A stretch of DNA of 5,849 nucleotides from an uncultured Verrucomicrobiae bacterium (GTDB lineage Bacteria > Verrucomicrobiota > Verrucomicrobiia > Verrucomicrobiales > DEV007), in NCBI GenBank assembly GCA_937898895.1, contig CALDKL010000844.1:1-5849 (forward strand), written 5' to 3'. Below the pieces are notes generated by a model. It was not told the DNA's origin. It saw only the letters and a program-made list of their open reading frames with translations, and made no database searches. Positions 1 through 5,849 of this stretch are shown here, piece by piece; the stretch's first letter is position 1; each line of letters begins with the position of its first letter. The position numbers and the translations under genes are program-made.

Positions 1-984
1 CTGATAGGCGAGATCGAAGCTGCGGTCTCCGGGTAGGATCCTGACAAAGATGCGGTGGGGGACACCCCCGAGATCGGTTTCGAAAGACAGGTGATTCCTG
101 GCGAGATCCTCGGAAGAGGAAGCGAGCCGCTCCTCGATGGCTGCCGCCATCGCAGTGGCCATTGTTTCACTGACGTGGCGCACGTAGAACTGACCATCGA
201 GGTAAATGCCGTTGAGGAGAGGGGAATCAGACGGGAACATCTCCTGGTAGCGTTCGAGAAACCGCTGTGCTTCGGTTTCAGCGGGAGTGGCGCGAAGGAA
301 GAGGCCGAGGGTTTTTCCGGTGGCGGGATCCTTCACCGGGGTGCTGACCATCTCCTGAACAAATCCCTGTCCGTCGGGATTTCCGAAGGGTAGATAGACT
401 GTCTGTTGTCCCTCCCGCGCGAGCAGATCTTCGATGCGCTTTTTCGCTCGGTTGACCCCGGCCTGGCCGTAGCGAAGTTTGGGTGACTGGGAGCGGCCTT
501 TTTCTCCTTCGCGGCCGTTCATTCGGGGAAGGGGCGGTTGCAGGGTCTTGATTTCACCGGAAGGCGTCACGATCCCGACCGACCCGAAGCGGGCGAGCTG
601 ATCCTTCGGCAACTGGCCGAGCCCGCCCGAGAGGCCGGGCCTTCCGGGGGATTCAGAGCCTTTGATCGCTCCGGAAAGACCGATCGATTCCAGATAGGTC
701 CGCCAGAAATCACGCGACTGTTCGGGCGTGTCCTTTCCCCCGAGCGAGGCAGTGATATAGGGGTGGGCCGCAAGTTTGGCGCTGAGGTCGAGGAACTCCT
801 GGGAGCGCTCCTCGCGAGAATCCTCGAGTTGTTTGACGAGATGGGTGAACTCGCGCGAGAACTGCTGGGAATAGGCCTGGGCGACCTTGTTTTCCGTAGC
901 GAGAATGAGGGCGATCGATACGGCGGCAATCGCGACGACAAGGGTCGCCATCAGCCTGGTTTGGAAACGAAGGCCCTTCCTCAT
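1..984 (-). CDS. Membrane-anchored sensory/signal-transduction protein, N-terminal part (C-terminus beyond left edge)
   Basis: The minus strand reads open from ATG at 984 to base 1 (328 codons, no stop), so the gene is cut by the window edge. Residues 1-10 are basic, and residues 11-29 form one hydrophobic helix (LMATLVVAIAAVSIALILA), an uncleaved anchor. Residues 31-75 are charged and helical, as at the start of Cache-type sensor domains. Around residues 208-232, FVQEMVSTPVKDPATGKTLG resembles the core strands of a Cache-like extracytoplasmic domain. The last visible residues (RILPGDRSFDLAYQ) resemble the stretch that in verrucomicrobial sensors comes just before a second membrane helix, so a HAMP linker and an output domain (nucleotide cyclase, histidine kinase or similar) probably lie to the left; this is inference. 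Family and ligand are unknown. ATG 984 lacks a clear Shine-Dalgarno site. The frame stays open upstream, but no better start precedes the membrane helix. Confidence 0.72.
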   Translation of the reverse strand, partial: MRKGLRFQTRLMATLVVAIAAVSIALILATENKVAQAYSQQFSREFTHLVKQLEDSREERSQEFLDLSAKLAAHPYITASLGGKDTPEQSRDFWRTYLESIGLSGAIKGSESPGRPGLSGGLGQLPKDQLARFGSVGIVTPSGEIKTLQPPLPRMNGREGEKGRSQSPKLRYGQAGVNRAKKRIEDLLAREGQQTVYLPFGNPDGQGFVQEMVSTPVKDPATGKTLGLFLRATPAETEAQRFLERYQEMFPSDSPLLNGIYLDGQFYVRHVSETMATAMAAAIEERLASSSEDLARNHLSFETDLGGVPHRIFVRILPGDRSFDLAYQ

Positions 985-1235
985 CTCGGATTGATCGGAA
1001 CGATGAAACCCTGCCGGATCGCGAGGGTTTTGCCAAGGTCTTTCCTGGGGTCGGTTTCCTTTCGTCGGCCTTTTTGTCAGGGGCTTGCGGGGGGCGTATC
1101 CCGCCCCGTCGCCGCCCCTCGCACCACGCAGGCAAGGACGGGACTTCCGAAAGATTCCGCGTGGCGCAGCATTGCGCCTTGACTCGCGAGGCCTTTTTAG
1201 CGAAAGAAATGATAGCGTTTCCGTCCCGCCGCTCC
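985..1235. other. Divergent intergenic region between the sensor gene and the Minf_1886-family gene
   Basis: This stretch separates two divergently transcribed genes and should hold promoters for both. Visible elements are weak. A TTGACT -35-like hexamer lies at 1179-1184 on the plus strand but has no good -10 partner at 16-18 bases. A TATCAT -10-like hexamer lies on the minus strand at 1209-1214 but has no convincing -35. A small perfect hairpin is present: GGGGCG at 1091-1096, a 5-base loop, and CGCCCC at 1102-1107. CTTGC at 1084-1088 could also pair with GCAAG at 1132-1136 around it. No conserved coding sequence is apparent on either strand. Confidence 0.5.
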
Positions 1236-1706
1236 ATGGAAAGAATTCAGTTCGACATTGCCGTCAAGACGATCCTCGAAGGGGATCGGCGCTATGAAGC
1301 GGACGGATATTTTTTTCTCCGCGATGCGCTCGATCACACGATCAAGACGCTGCGCAAGGAGGAGCTCATCGAACACCGCCACGTGAGCGGCCCCGAGTTG
1401 CTCGAAGGGGTCGTTGCGCACGCGATCGAAAAATTTGGTTCCATGGCCGTTCCGGTACTCGAGGCCTGGGGCATTCGAGAGGGCGAGGACGTGGGCCGGA
1501 TGGTCTTTCAACTGATCGAGGTCGGTGCTTTCGGAAAATCGGACGAGGATTCGCCCGACGATTTCTCCGGGGTGATGGAGATGCAGGAGCGTCTCCTGGC
1601 ACCCTATCGACCGACCCGCGAGGTGTTGCTGAAGCGTCGGACGAGTCCGTCGGATCTCGACCCGCCTGCTCGGGGCAATCAACCCGCGAAGTCGAGCGAG
1701 CTTTGA
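1236..1706 (+). CDS. Minf_1886 family protein (Verrucomicrobia/Planctomycetes-restricted conserved protein, TIGR04138-like)
   Basis: A 156-residue protein of unknown function. Recognition rests on the pattern I recall for this family: DRRYEADGYFFLRDALDHTI at residues 17-36, RHVSGPELLEGV at 48-59, an FGxMA segment at 67-71, a WGI segment at 78-80, and VFQLIEVGAFGKSDEDSPDDF at about 90-110, which is near the family's conserved end. Residues 120-156 (basic, Pro/Ser-rich) look disordered and variable. There is no signal peptide, membrane helix or obvious catalytic motif, so it is probably a soluble cytoplasmic protein. The ATG at 1236 gives the usual short lead of about 16 residues before the DxRY motif; an in-frame ATG at 1209 is the alternative. 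Neither has a strong ribosome-binding site. Its TGA stop overlaps the start of the M16 peptidase gene, so the two are very probably co-transcribed and translationally coupled. The family call is from memory of its consensus, not from a search. Confidence 0.85.
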   Translation: MERIQFDIAVKTILEGDRRYEADGYFFLRDALDHTIKTLRKEELIEHRHVSGPELLEGVVAHAIEKFGSMAVPVLEAWGIREGEDVGRMVFQLIEVGAFGKSDEDSPDDFSGVMEMQERLLAPYRPTREVLLKRRTSPSDLDPPARGNQPAKSSEL

Positions 1707-4246
1707 GCGCGGAATCCGAGATCTTGCAATTTCCTTCGTTTGAGGCCCGCGTCGCGACCCTCGCGAACGGTCTCGAGATCCTGGTGCGGGAGGATCCCTC
1801 AGCACCGGTGGTGAGCCTGCAGGCCTGGTGTCGATCCGGGAGTATCCACGAGGGAGCCTGGCTCGGGGCGGGAGTTTCGCATTTCCTCGAACACATGCTC
1901 TTCAAGGGGGGCGGGGGGCGCGACACCAGCGAGATCGCGCGGGTGGTGCAGTCGCAGGGCGGATACATCAACGCCTACACCTCTTTTGATCGTACGGTCT
2001 ACTGGATCGATGCTCCCGCTGCCGGAGCGATGACCTGCCTCGACATCCTTTGTGACGTCGTCAGCGATGCGACCATCCCCGAGGACGAGTTCGAGAGTGA
2101 GCGCGACGTCATCCGCCGCGAGATCGCGATGGGCGAGGACAATCCCGACCAGGTCCTGAGCAAGCTCTTTTTCCGTACCGCCTATGCGGTGCATCCGTGT
2201 CGCCATCCCGTGATTGGTCATCTCGATCTGTTCAACCAACTCCGTCGCGACGATCTCTACCACTACTACCGCGAGCGGTATTCTCCGGACAACCTGTTTT
2301 TTGTCATTGCCGGCGATATTGAGGCGGATGAGGTCATCGGAAAAATCGGGGAGAAGCTGGAGGGGGTGGCCCGTCGCCGTTGTCCTCTTGTGATTCTTCC
2401 GTCCGAGCCTCCGCAGTCGGGGCGGCGCGAGGCAACGGTCTCTTTTCCCACCGAACTTCATCGGGAACGCCTCGCCTGGCAGTTGCCGGACGGCTACGAT
2501 CCCTCGGTTCCCGCGGTCGAGTTGCTCGCTGGAATTTTGGGAAGCGGACGCAGTTCCCGGCTGTTCCAAAGCATCCGGGAGAAGCTCCATCTCGCCCACT
2601 CGGTGGGAGCCTGGGCCTATATGCCTGCTTTTTCGGGTCAGTTTTTGCTCTATTTTGATACGGAGCCGGAAAAGGCGGAGGCCGCGCGCGAAGCAGTGCT
2701 GAGGGAAGTGGCAACGCTCGTCGAAGATGGGGTGGGCGAGCGAGAGCTGGAAAAGGCTCGGCGTCAGATTCTCAGTGAACAGTTTTCGACCTTCACCACG
2801 ATGCGGGGGCAAGCCTCCGAGCTTGGGAAAAACTGGCTCTTTAATCGAAATCCCGACCAGACCCGCGACGATGTCGAGGCCTTGCAGCGAGTCACGGCGG
2901 AATCGGTGCGCGAGGTCGCGGAAGCCTGGCTGAAGCCGGATCGGCTCACCTCGGTCGTGCTTTGCCCGAAAACGTCCCCGACGGGTGGAAGGAAGGGCGG
3001 TTCCGTGAAACGCTCCGAAGACATCCGTCGAGTCGAACTCTCCAACGGTCTCACGGTCCTGCTCCTCGAGGATCACCGGGTGCCCTTTGTCCACTCCACG
3101 GGCGTTTTCCGAGGAGGTCTTCTCGGCGAGACGGAGGCGACGGCGGGAGTCACCCGTCTCCTCTCGCGTCTTCTCACGAAGGACACCCGCAAACGCAGTG
3201 CCGAGGAATTGGCCCTCGAGATCGAGTCTGTCGGAGGAGGCATTGGTTCGAGTACGGGGAACAACACGTTCGGTGTTTCGGTTCACGCCCTTCGGTCGGA
3301 TCTCGAGCGCGTGGTGGATTTGTTGGGCGAAACACTCCTAGAGCCGGCCTTTCTTCCCGATGTCCTGGAGCGGGAGAGATCCTATCAGCTCGTGCAGATC
3401 AAAGCCGAGGCGGATCGCCCCTTTTCCGTCGCCATGAACGCGATGCGCCGCCGCCTCTACGGGACTCATCCCTATGGGTTCGAATCCAACGGCACGGTGG
3501 AATCGGTCGGTTCGCTCGGCCGCGAGGCTGTGGTGGCGATGCATCGACGATTCGTCAACGGAGGCAACGGAGTTGTGGGTGTCTTTGGAGATCTCGACCC
3601 CGACCGAGCCGAGGCGATGATCCGCTCGCGCTTCGAACACTCCCTGCCACAGGGGGAGCGCGAGTTTTCCTCTCCTGCCTGTGGTCTTCCGGAGAATTTT
3701 GCCGGCACCATCGATCTCCAGCATGAAAAGGAGCAGGCCGTGCTCCTGATCGGGTATCGCACCGTCGATGTACATCATCCGGACAATCCGGCTCTCGAAA
3801 TGATCGACGAGGCATGCAGCGACATGGCCTCACGCCTGTTCATCCGCATTCGCGAAAAACTAGGTCTCGCATACTCGGTCGGGGTCTCGCGGATGGTCGG
3901 ATTCGCTCCGGGTTTTCTCGTGTTCTACGCCTCGACGGCTCCCGAGAAACTTGACCTGGCGCAGGAAGAGATGCTTTCCGAAATTGACCAGATCGTGCGC
4001 GAAGGATTGGCAAACGAAGAATTCGAACGCGCCAAAGCATCCTGGCTCGGGCGCGAAGCCATTCATCTGCAGGGAGCCCGTGAATTGGCTTCGAGCGCCA
4101 CGATTGATGAGTTGGTCGGGCTTGGCTGGGACCACTACCGCAAAACTCCCGCCATCGTGTCAGCACTCACCCGCGAACAAGTGCGCGATGCGGCAATGAG
4201 CCACCTGCGCGAGGACAATCGCGTCATCGTGCGACTGACGCGGTGA
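1703..4246 (+). CDS. Two-half M16 family zinc metallopeptidase (pitrilysin/processing-peptidase type)
   Basis: An 847-residue protein made of two M16 halves, about residues 15-425 and 440-847, joined by a Gly/Ser/Lys-rich linker (about 424-438). The N-half carries the inverted zinc motif HFLEH (H60, E63, H64) and the downstream ERDVIRRE segment with E133 and E140. E140 lies 76 residues after H64, the spacing of the third zinc ligand in processing-peptidase-like members. The C-half has no HxxEH (TRLLSRLL stands in the equivalent place, 484-491) but has IREKLGLAYSV with R717 and Y724, the substrate-binding Arg/Tyr pair spaced as in insulin-degrading enzyme. The N-half equivalent, IREKLHLAHSV, has H299 in place of Tyr. 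It is therefore a predicted active protease with catalysis in the N-half and a structural/substrate-binding C-half. No signal peptide or membrane segment is visible, so it is probably cytoplasmic; substrates are unknown. The start is a TTG at 1703 overlapping the upstream stop by 4 bases, with a weak GAG-type ribosome site; TTG at 1724 is an alternative. Confidence 0.93.
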   Translation: MSAESEILQFPSFEARVATLANGLEILVREDPSAPVVSLQAWCRSGSIHEGAWLGAGVSHFLEHMLFKGGGGRDTSEIARVVQSQGGYINAYTSFDRTVYWIDAPAAGAMTCLDILCDVVSDATIPEDEFESERDVIRREIAMGEDNPDQVLSKLFFRTAYAVHPCRHPVIGHLDLFNQLRRDDLYHYYRERYSPDNLFFVIAGDIEADEVIGKIGEKLEGVARRRCPLVILPSEPPQSGRREATVSFPTELHRERLAWQLPDGYDPSVPAVELLAGILGSGRSSRLFQSIREKLHLAHSVGAWAYMPAFSGQFLLYFDTEPEKAEAAREAVLREVATLVEDGVGERELEKARRQILSEQFSTFTTMRGQASELGKNWLFNRNPDQTRDDVEALQRVTAESVREVAEAWLKPDRLTSVVLCPKTSPTGGRKGGSVKRSEDIRRVELSNGLTVLLLEDHRVPFVHSTGVFRGGLLGETEATAGVTRLLSRLLTKDTRKRSAEELALEIESVGGGIGSSTGNNTFGVSVHALRSDLERVVDLLGETLLEPAFLPDVLERERSYQLVQIKAEADRPFSVAMNAMRRRLYGTHPYGFESNGTVESVGSLGREAVVAMHRRFVNGGNGVVGVFGDLDPDRAEAMIRSRFEHSLPQGEREFSSPACGLPENFAGTIDLQHEKEQAVLLIGYRTVDVHHPDNPALEMIDEACSDMASRLFIRIREKLGLAYSVGVSRMVGFAPGFLVFYASTAPEKLDLAQEEMLSEIDQIVREGLANEEFERAKASWLGREAIHLQGARELASSATIDELVGLGWDHYRKTPAIVSALTREQVRDAAMSHLREDNRVIVRLTR

Positions 4247-4252
4247 ACAATA

Positions 4253-4283
4253 CCCCTCAGTTGTTTTGCCGGAGGGTGAGGGG
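4253..4283. repeat. Inverted repeat just after the M16 stop codon
   Basis: CCCCTCA at 4253-4259 is the exact reverse complement of TGAGGGG at 4277-4283. They enclose a 17-base loop that contains TTGTTTT. The repeat starts 7 bases after the M16 stop. The stem is only 7 base pairs, and neither strand follows it with a T-run, so terminator function is doubtful. It could be a transcript-end stabilising stem or chance. Confidence 0.35.
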
Positions 4284-4313
4284 ATGGGAAAAGGGAAAGG
4301 GGCGGAGAAGACA

Positions 4314-4339
4314 GGGGAGCGGATGGACTCCGGCTCCCC
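4314..4339. terminator. Possible bidirectional terminator hairpin between convergent genes
   Basis: GGGGAGC at 4314-4320 pairs with GCTCCCC at 4333-4339. GGA (4321-4323) pairs with TCC (4329-4331), leaving one bulged G (4332) and a 5-base loop TGGAC. This is a 10-base-pair GC-rich stem lying between the ends of the plus-strand M16 gene and the minus-strand oxidoreductase gene, the expected place for a shared terminator. It lies 22 bases beyond the oxidoreductase stop. The T-run is weak on both strands: only TTT at 4342-4344 on plus, and TGTCTTCTCC on minus. Termination efficiency is therefore uncertain. Confidence 0.45.
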
Positions 4340-4361
4340 CGTTTGCTCCGTAAGCTCCTCG

Positions 4362-5738
4362 TCACGCTTTCTCGGCGACGCTGTTCGAAGTATCGCCGAT
4401 TCCGGGAATCTGGAAAACTCCTGGCACGGGCACGTCGTTGGGTTTGAAGCTCTGGGTCCACGTCAGGTTTTCTTCGCCTGGGAAGAGATCTTCGTTTGCA
4501 GCCATGGCCTGTTCCCAGGTCACTTCCTTGCCGGTCTGGGCGGACATGCGACCCATGATTGCCATCATCGATGAGTTGATCATGCGTGGCCCGTCGTTGA
4601 TGTGCTCGCCGGTGCGGATCGACTTGAAGAGCAGGTCATGCTCGACCTGGTACATGTTGGCCTCACCGTTGCGCGGGGCGCGGTAGCGCCAGATCTGCTT
4701 GCCGCTGTTGTCCTCGATGTAGGGGACGCTGCCACGACCGAGGACGAGGGTGCCCTTGCTCCCCCGCACAAAATCGGCATTCTCGTTGAAGCAACCCATC
4801 GACTTGCGCGAGCCGAGGTGGCACCAGACGTTGTTCGGGTATTCGTAGGCGATGTGGAAGTGGTCGAAGATGTTGCCCCCGGCTTGCGGTTGGGCGAGTC
4901 CGCCGGTGGCGCGGCAGCGCAGCGGCGGTTTGTCTCCCATGACCCAGGCGATCTTGTCGACGCTGTGAACCGCCTGCTCGACGAGACCTCCGCCTCCCAG
5001 CCAGGTGTAGTTGTACCAGTTGCGGATTTGCCACTCGATGTCGCTCATCCCGTCCATGCGAAGGCTCGGGGCGAGGTGGGGCTTGGAATGGCCGGCATAG
5101 TAGGTCGCATAGACGCCAACGACATCGCCGATGAGCCCTTCCTCCATCACCTTTTTGTAGGCTTCGATGCGGCTGGGCGAATAACGCCAGCAGAAACCGG
5201 CGACGATGGAAATCGGTTTTCCCTCGGCCATCTTGAGAGTCTCGAGACAGTGGCGTGTCCCCGCAGCGTCGACTGCCATCGGTTTTTCGGCGAAGACGTG
5301 TTTGCCTGCCTCGACTGCGGCGCGGAGGTGGAGCGGACGGAAACCGGGGGTGGTGGTGAGAAGAACGACGTCGACACCGGAATCGAGAACGCGCTTGTAG
5401 GCATCGAGGCCGACAAACTGACGGTCTTTCGGCACGTCGACCTTGTCGGCGACTTTCTTGTCCTTGGCGAGCTGGGCGAGGGCTCCGTCGATCTTGTCCT
5501 GGAAGACGTCGGCAACGGAATGCAGGACGACATTGTCATCGGCCGAGAGGGCCTGCACGGCGGCCCCGGTCCCGCGGCCACCTGTGCCGATGAAGCCGAT
5601 TTTCAATTTCTGTGCGGGATCGATTCCCGCGCCTTTTGCGGCTCCGATAAAGGCTCCCGCAGCGGCGGCGGTTCCTGCGGCGGTGCGGATGAAGTTGCGG
5701 CGGTCCAGTTCGGAATCGGGCTTTTTCTTGGATGTCAT
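4362..5738 (-). CDS. Tat-exported Gfo/Idh/MocA family oxidoreductase
   Basis: A 458-residue NAD(P)-dependent dehydrogenase-like protein. The N-terminus is a twin-arginine signal: DRRNFIR with R13-R14, then an Ala/Gly-rich stretch to about residue 38, indicating folded export to the periplasm. A Rossmann nucleotide-binding domain follows, with KIGFIGTGGRGTG at about 46-58 (glycines 51, 53, 54, 56). The AEKPM segment contains the family's conserved E151-K152-P153, the Lys usually being catalytic. GGGLVEQAVHSVD at 249-261 holds the HxxD pair H258/D261. The C-terminal part (YQVEHDLLFKSIRTGEHIND, then GRMSAQTGKEVTWEQ) is the form common in planctomycete and verrucomicrobial members. Family enzymes act on sugars, inositols and related polyols; the substrate here cannot be deduced. 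The exported cofactor-dependent enzyme may carry its cofactor through Tat, as glucose-fructose oxidoreductase does. The ATG at 5738 is preferred over an in-frame TTG at 5744. No Shine-Dalgarno site is visible. It is monocistronic as far as the window shows. Confidence 0.93.
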   Translation of the reverse strand: MTSKKKPDSELDRRNFIRTAAGTAAAAGAFIGAAKGAGIDPAQKLKIGFIGTGGRGTGAAVQALSADDNVVLHSVADVFQDKIDGALAQLAKDKKVADKVDVPKDRQFVGLDAYKRVLDSGVDVVLLTTTPGFRPLHLRAAVEAGKHVFAEKPMAVDAAGTRHCLETLKMAEGKPISIVAGFCWRYSPSRIEAYKKVMEEGLIGDVVGVYATYYAGHSKPHLAPSLRMDGMSDIEWQIRNWYNYTWLGGGGLVEQAVHSVDKIAWVMGDKPPLRCRATGGLAQPQAGGNIFDHFHIAYEYPNNVWCHLGSRKSMGCFNENADFVRGSKGTLVLGRGSVPYIEDNSGKQIWRYRAPRNGEANMYQVEHDLLFKSIRTGEHINDGPRMINSSMMAIMGRMSAQTGKEVTWEQAMAANEDLFPGEENLTWTQSFKPNDVPVPGVFQIPGIGDTSNSVAEKA

Positions 5739-5765
5739 AGTCAAAAAACGGTTCTGAGAATCCGG

Positions 5766-5794
5766 ATCTTAGGGGACTCTTCGTTCGGCGACAA
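5766..5794 (-). promoter_or_regulatory. Possible sigma-70-type promoter for the oxidoreductase gene
   Basis: On the minus strand, TTGTCG (5789-5794) and TAAGAT (5766-5771) are separated by exactly 17 bases. Each matches 4 of 6 consensus positions. The expected transcription start near 5759 would leave a leader of about 20 bases before the ATG at 5738. No operator-like palindrome is evident in 5739-5849. The matches are moderate and could be chance in this GC-rich background. Confidence 0.35.
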
Positions 5795-5849
5795 ACTCAG
5801 GCGGGGACTTGGGGAAAGCAATCACGCGATCAGGCTGGCGCAAATTTTT

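Noticed and set aside
1084..1136. Possible REP/CRISPR-like repeat unit in the divergent intergenic region
   Set aside because: Only one small hairpin with a weak outer pairing is present. There is no second copy in the window and no direct repeats with spacers.
538..1182. A 214-codon plus-strand open frame across the sensor gene and intergenic region
   Set aside because: It is antisense to the membrane-helix-containing sensor frame, crosses its start, and shows Arg/Gly/Pro-rich composition without recognisable motifs.
1179..1215. TTGACT followed by TGATAG as a promoter for the plus-strand operon
   Set aside because: The spacer would be 25 bases, too long for a sigma-70 promoter, and no -10-like hexamer occurs at 16-18 bases.
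710..1237. A 175-codon minus-strand open frame overlapping the sensor start and upstream region
   Set aside because: It is out of frame with the sensor protein, highly basic and without domain features, whereas the overlapping sensor frame has a clear membrane anchor and coherent protein-like sequence.
1366..1971. A 201-codon minus-strand frame over the Minf_1886/M16 junction
   Set aside because: It is antisense to two recognised genes, and its Arg/Pro/Ser-rich translation resembles no family I know.
1799..3286. A 495-codon open frame on the minus strand inside the M16 gene
   Set aside because: It is wholly antisense to a gene with clear M16 motifs. Its translation is rich in Arg/His/Leu with no recognisable domain, as expected from a shadow frame in GC-rich coding DNA.
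2962..3726. A 254-codon plus-strand frame inside the C-half of the M16 gene, considered as a sign of frameshift or split gene
   Set aside because: The M16 frame is continuous through both halves with conserved motifs, and the alternative frame is Arg/Ser-rich noise.

Overview
This GC-rich window reads as chromosomal DNA of a Verrucomicrobia-type bacterium (phylum Verrucomicrobiota, possibly its Planctomycetes relatives). The strongest taxonomic pointer is the small gene at 1236-1706. It matches what I know of the Minf_1886 / TIGR04138 family, which is essentially restricted to Verrucomicrobia and Planctomycetes. A twin-arginine-exported Gfo/Idh/MocA oxidoreductase, a type greatly expanded in those phyla, fits the same assignment. 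I see no rRNA, tRNA, CRISPR array, insertion sequence, phage gene or attachment site.

Layout: (1) 1-984, minus strand: the N-terminal 328 codons of a membrane-anchored sensor protein that runs off the left edge. It has one N-terminal transmembrane helix followed by a Cache-like extracytoplasmic region. (2) 985-1235: a GC-rich divergent intergenic region. (3) 1236-1706 and 1703-4246, plus strand: a tight two-gene unit with a 4-base stop/start overlap, encoding the lineage-restricted Minf_1886-family protein and an 847-residue two-half M16 metallopeptidase. (4) 4247-4361: a short convergent intergenic region with two inverted repeats, one a plausible transcription terminator. (5) 4362-5738, minus strand: a Tat-signal Gfo/Idh/MocA dehydrogenase, with a possible sigma-70-type promoter upstream at 5766-5794.

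The only genes with clear evidence of working together are the overlapping pair. The M16 protein has no signal peptide and looks cytoplasmic, and its partner has no known function. The sensor gene and the oxidoreductase are separate transcription units on the opposite strand, and nothing links them functionally to the pair.

I do not see a defence locus, mobile island or clearly new multi-gene system. The most informative observations are the division of active-site parts between the two halves of the M16 protein and its translational coupling to a lineage-restricted protein of unknown function.
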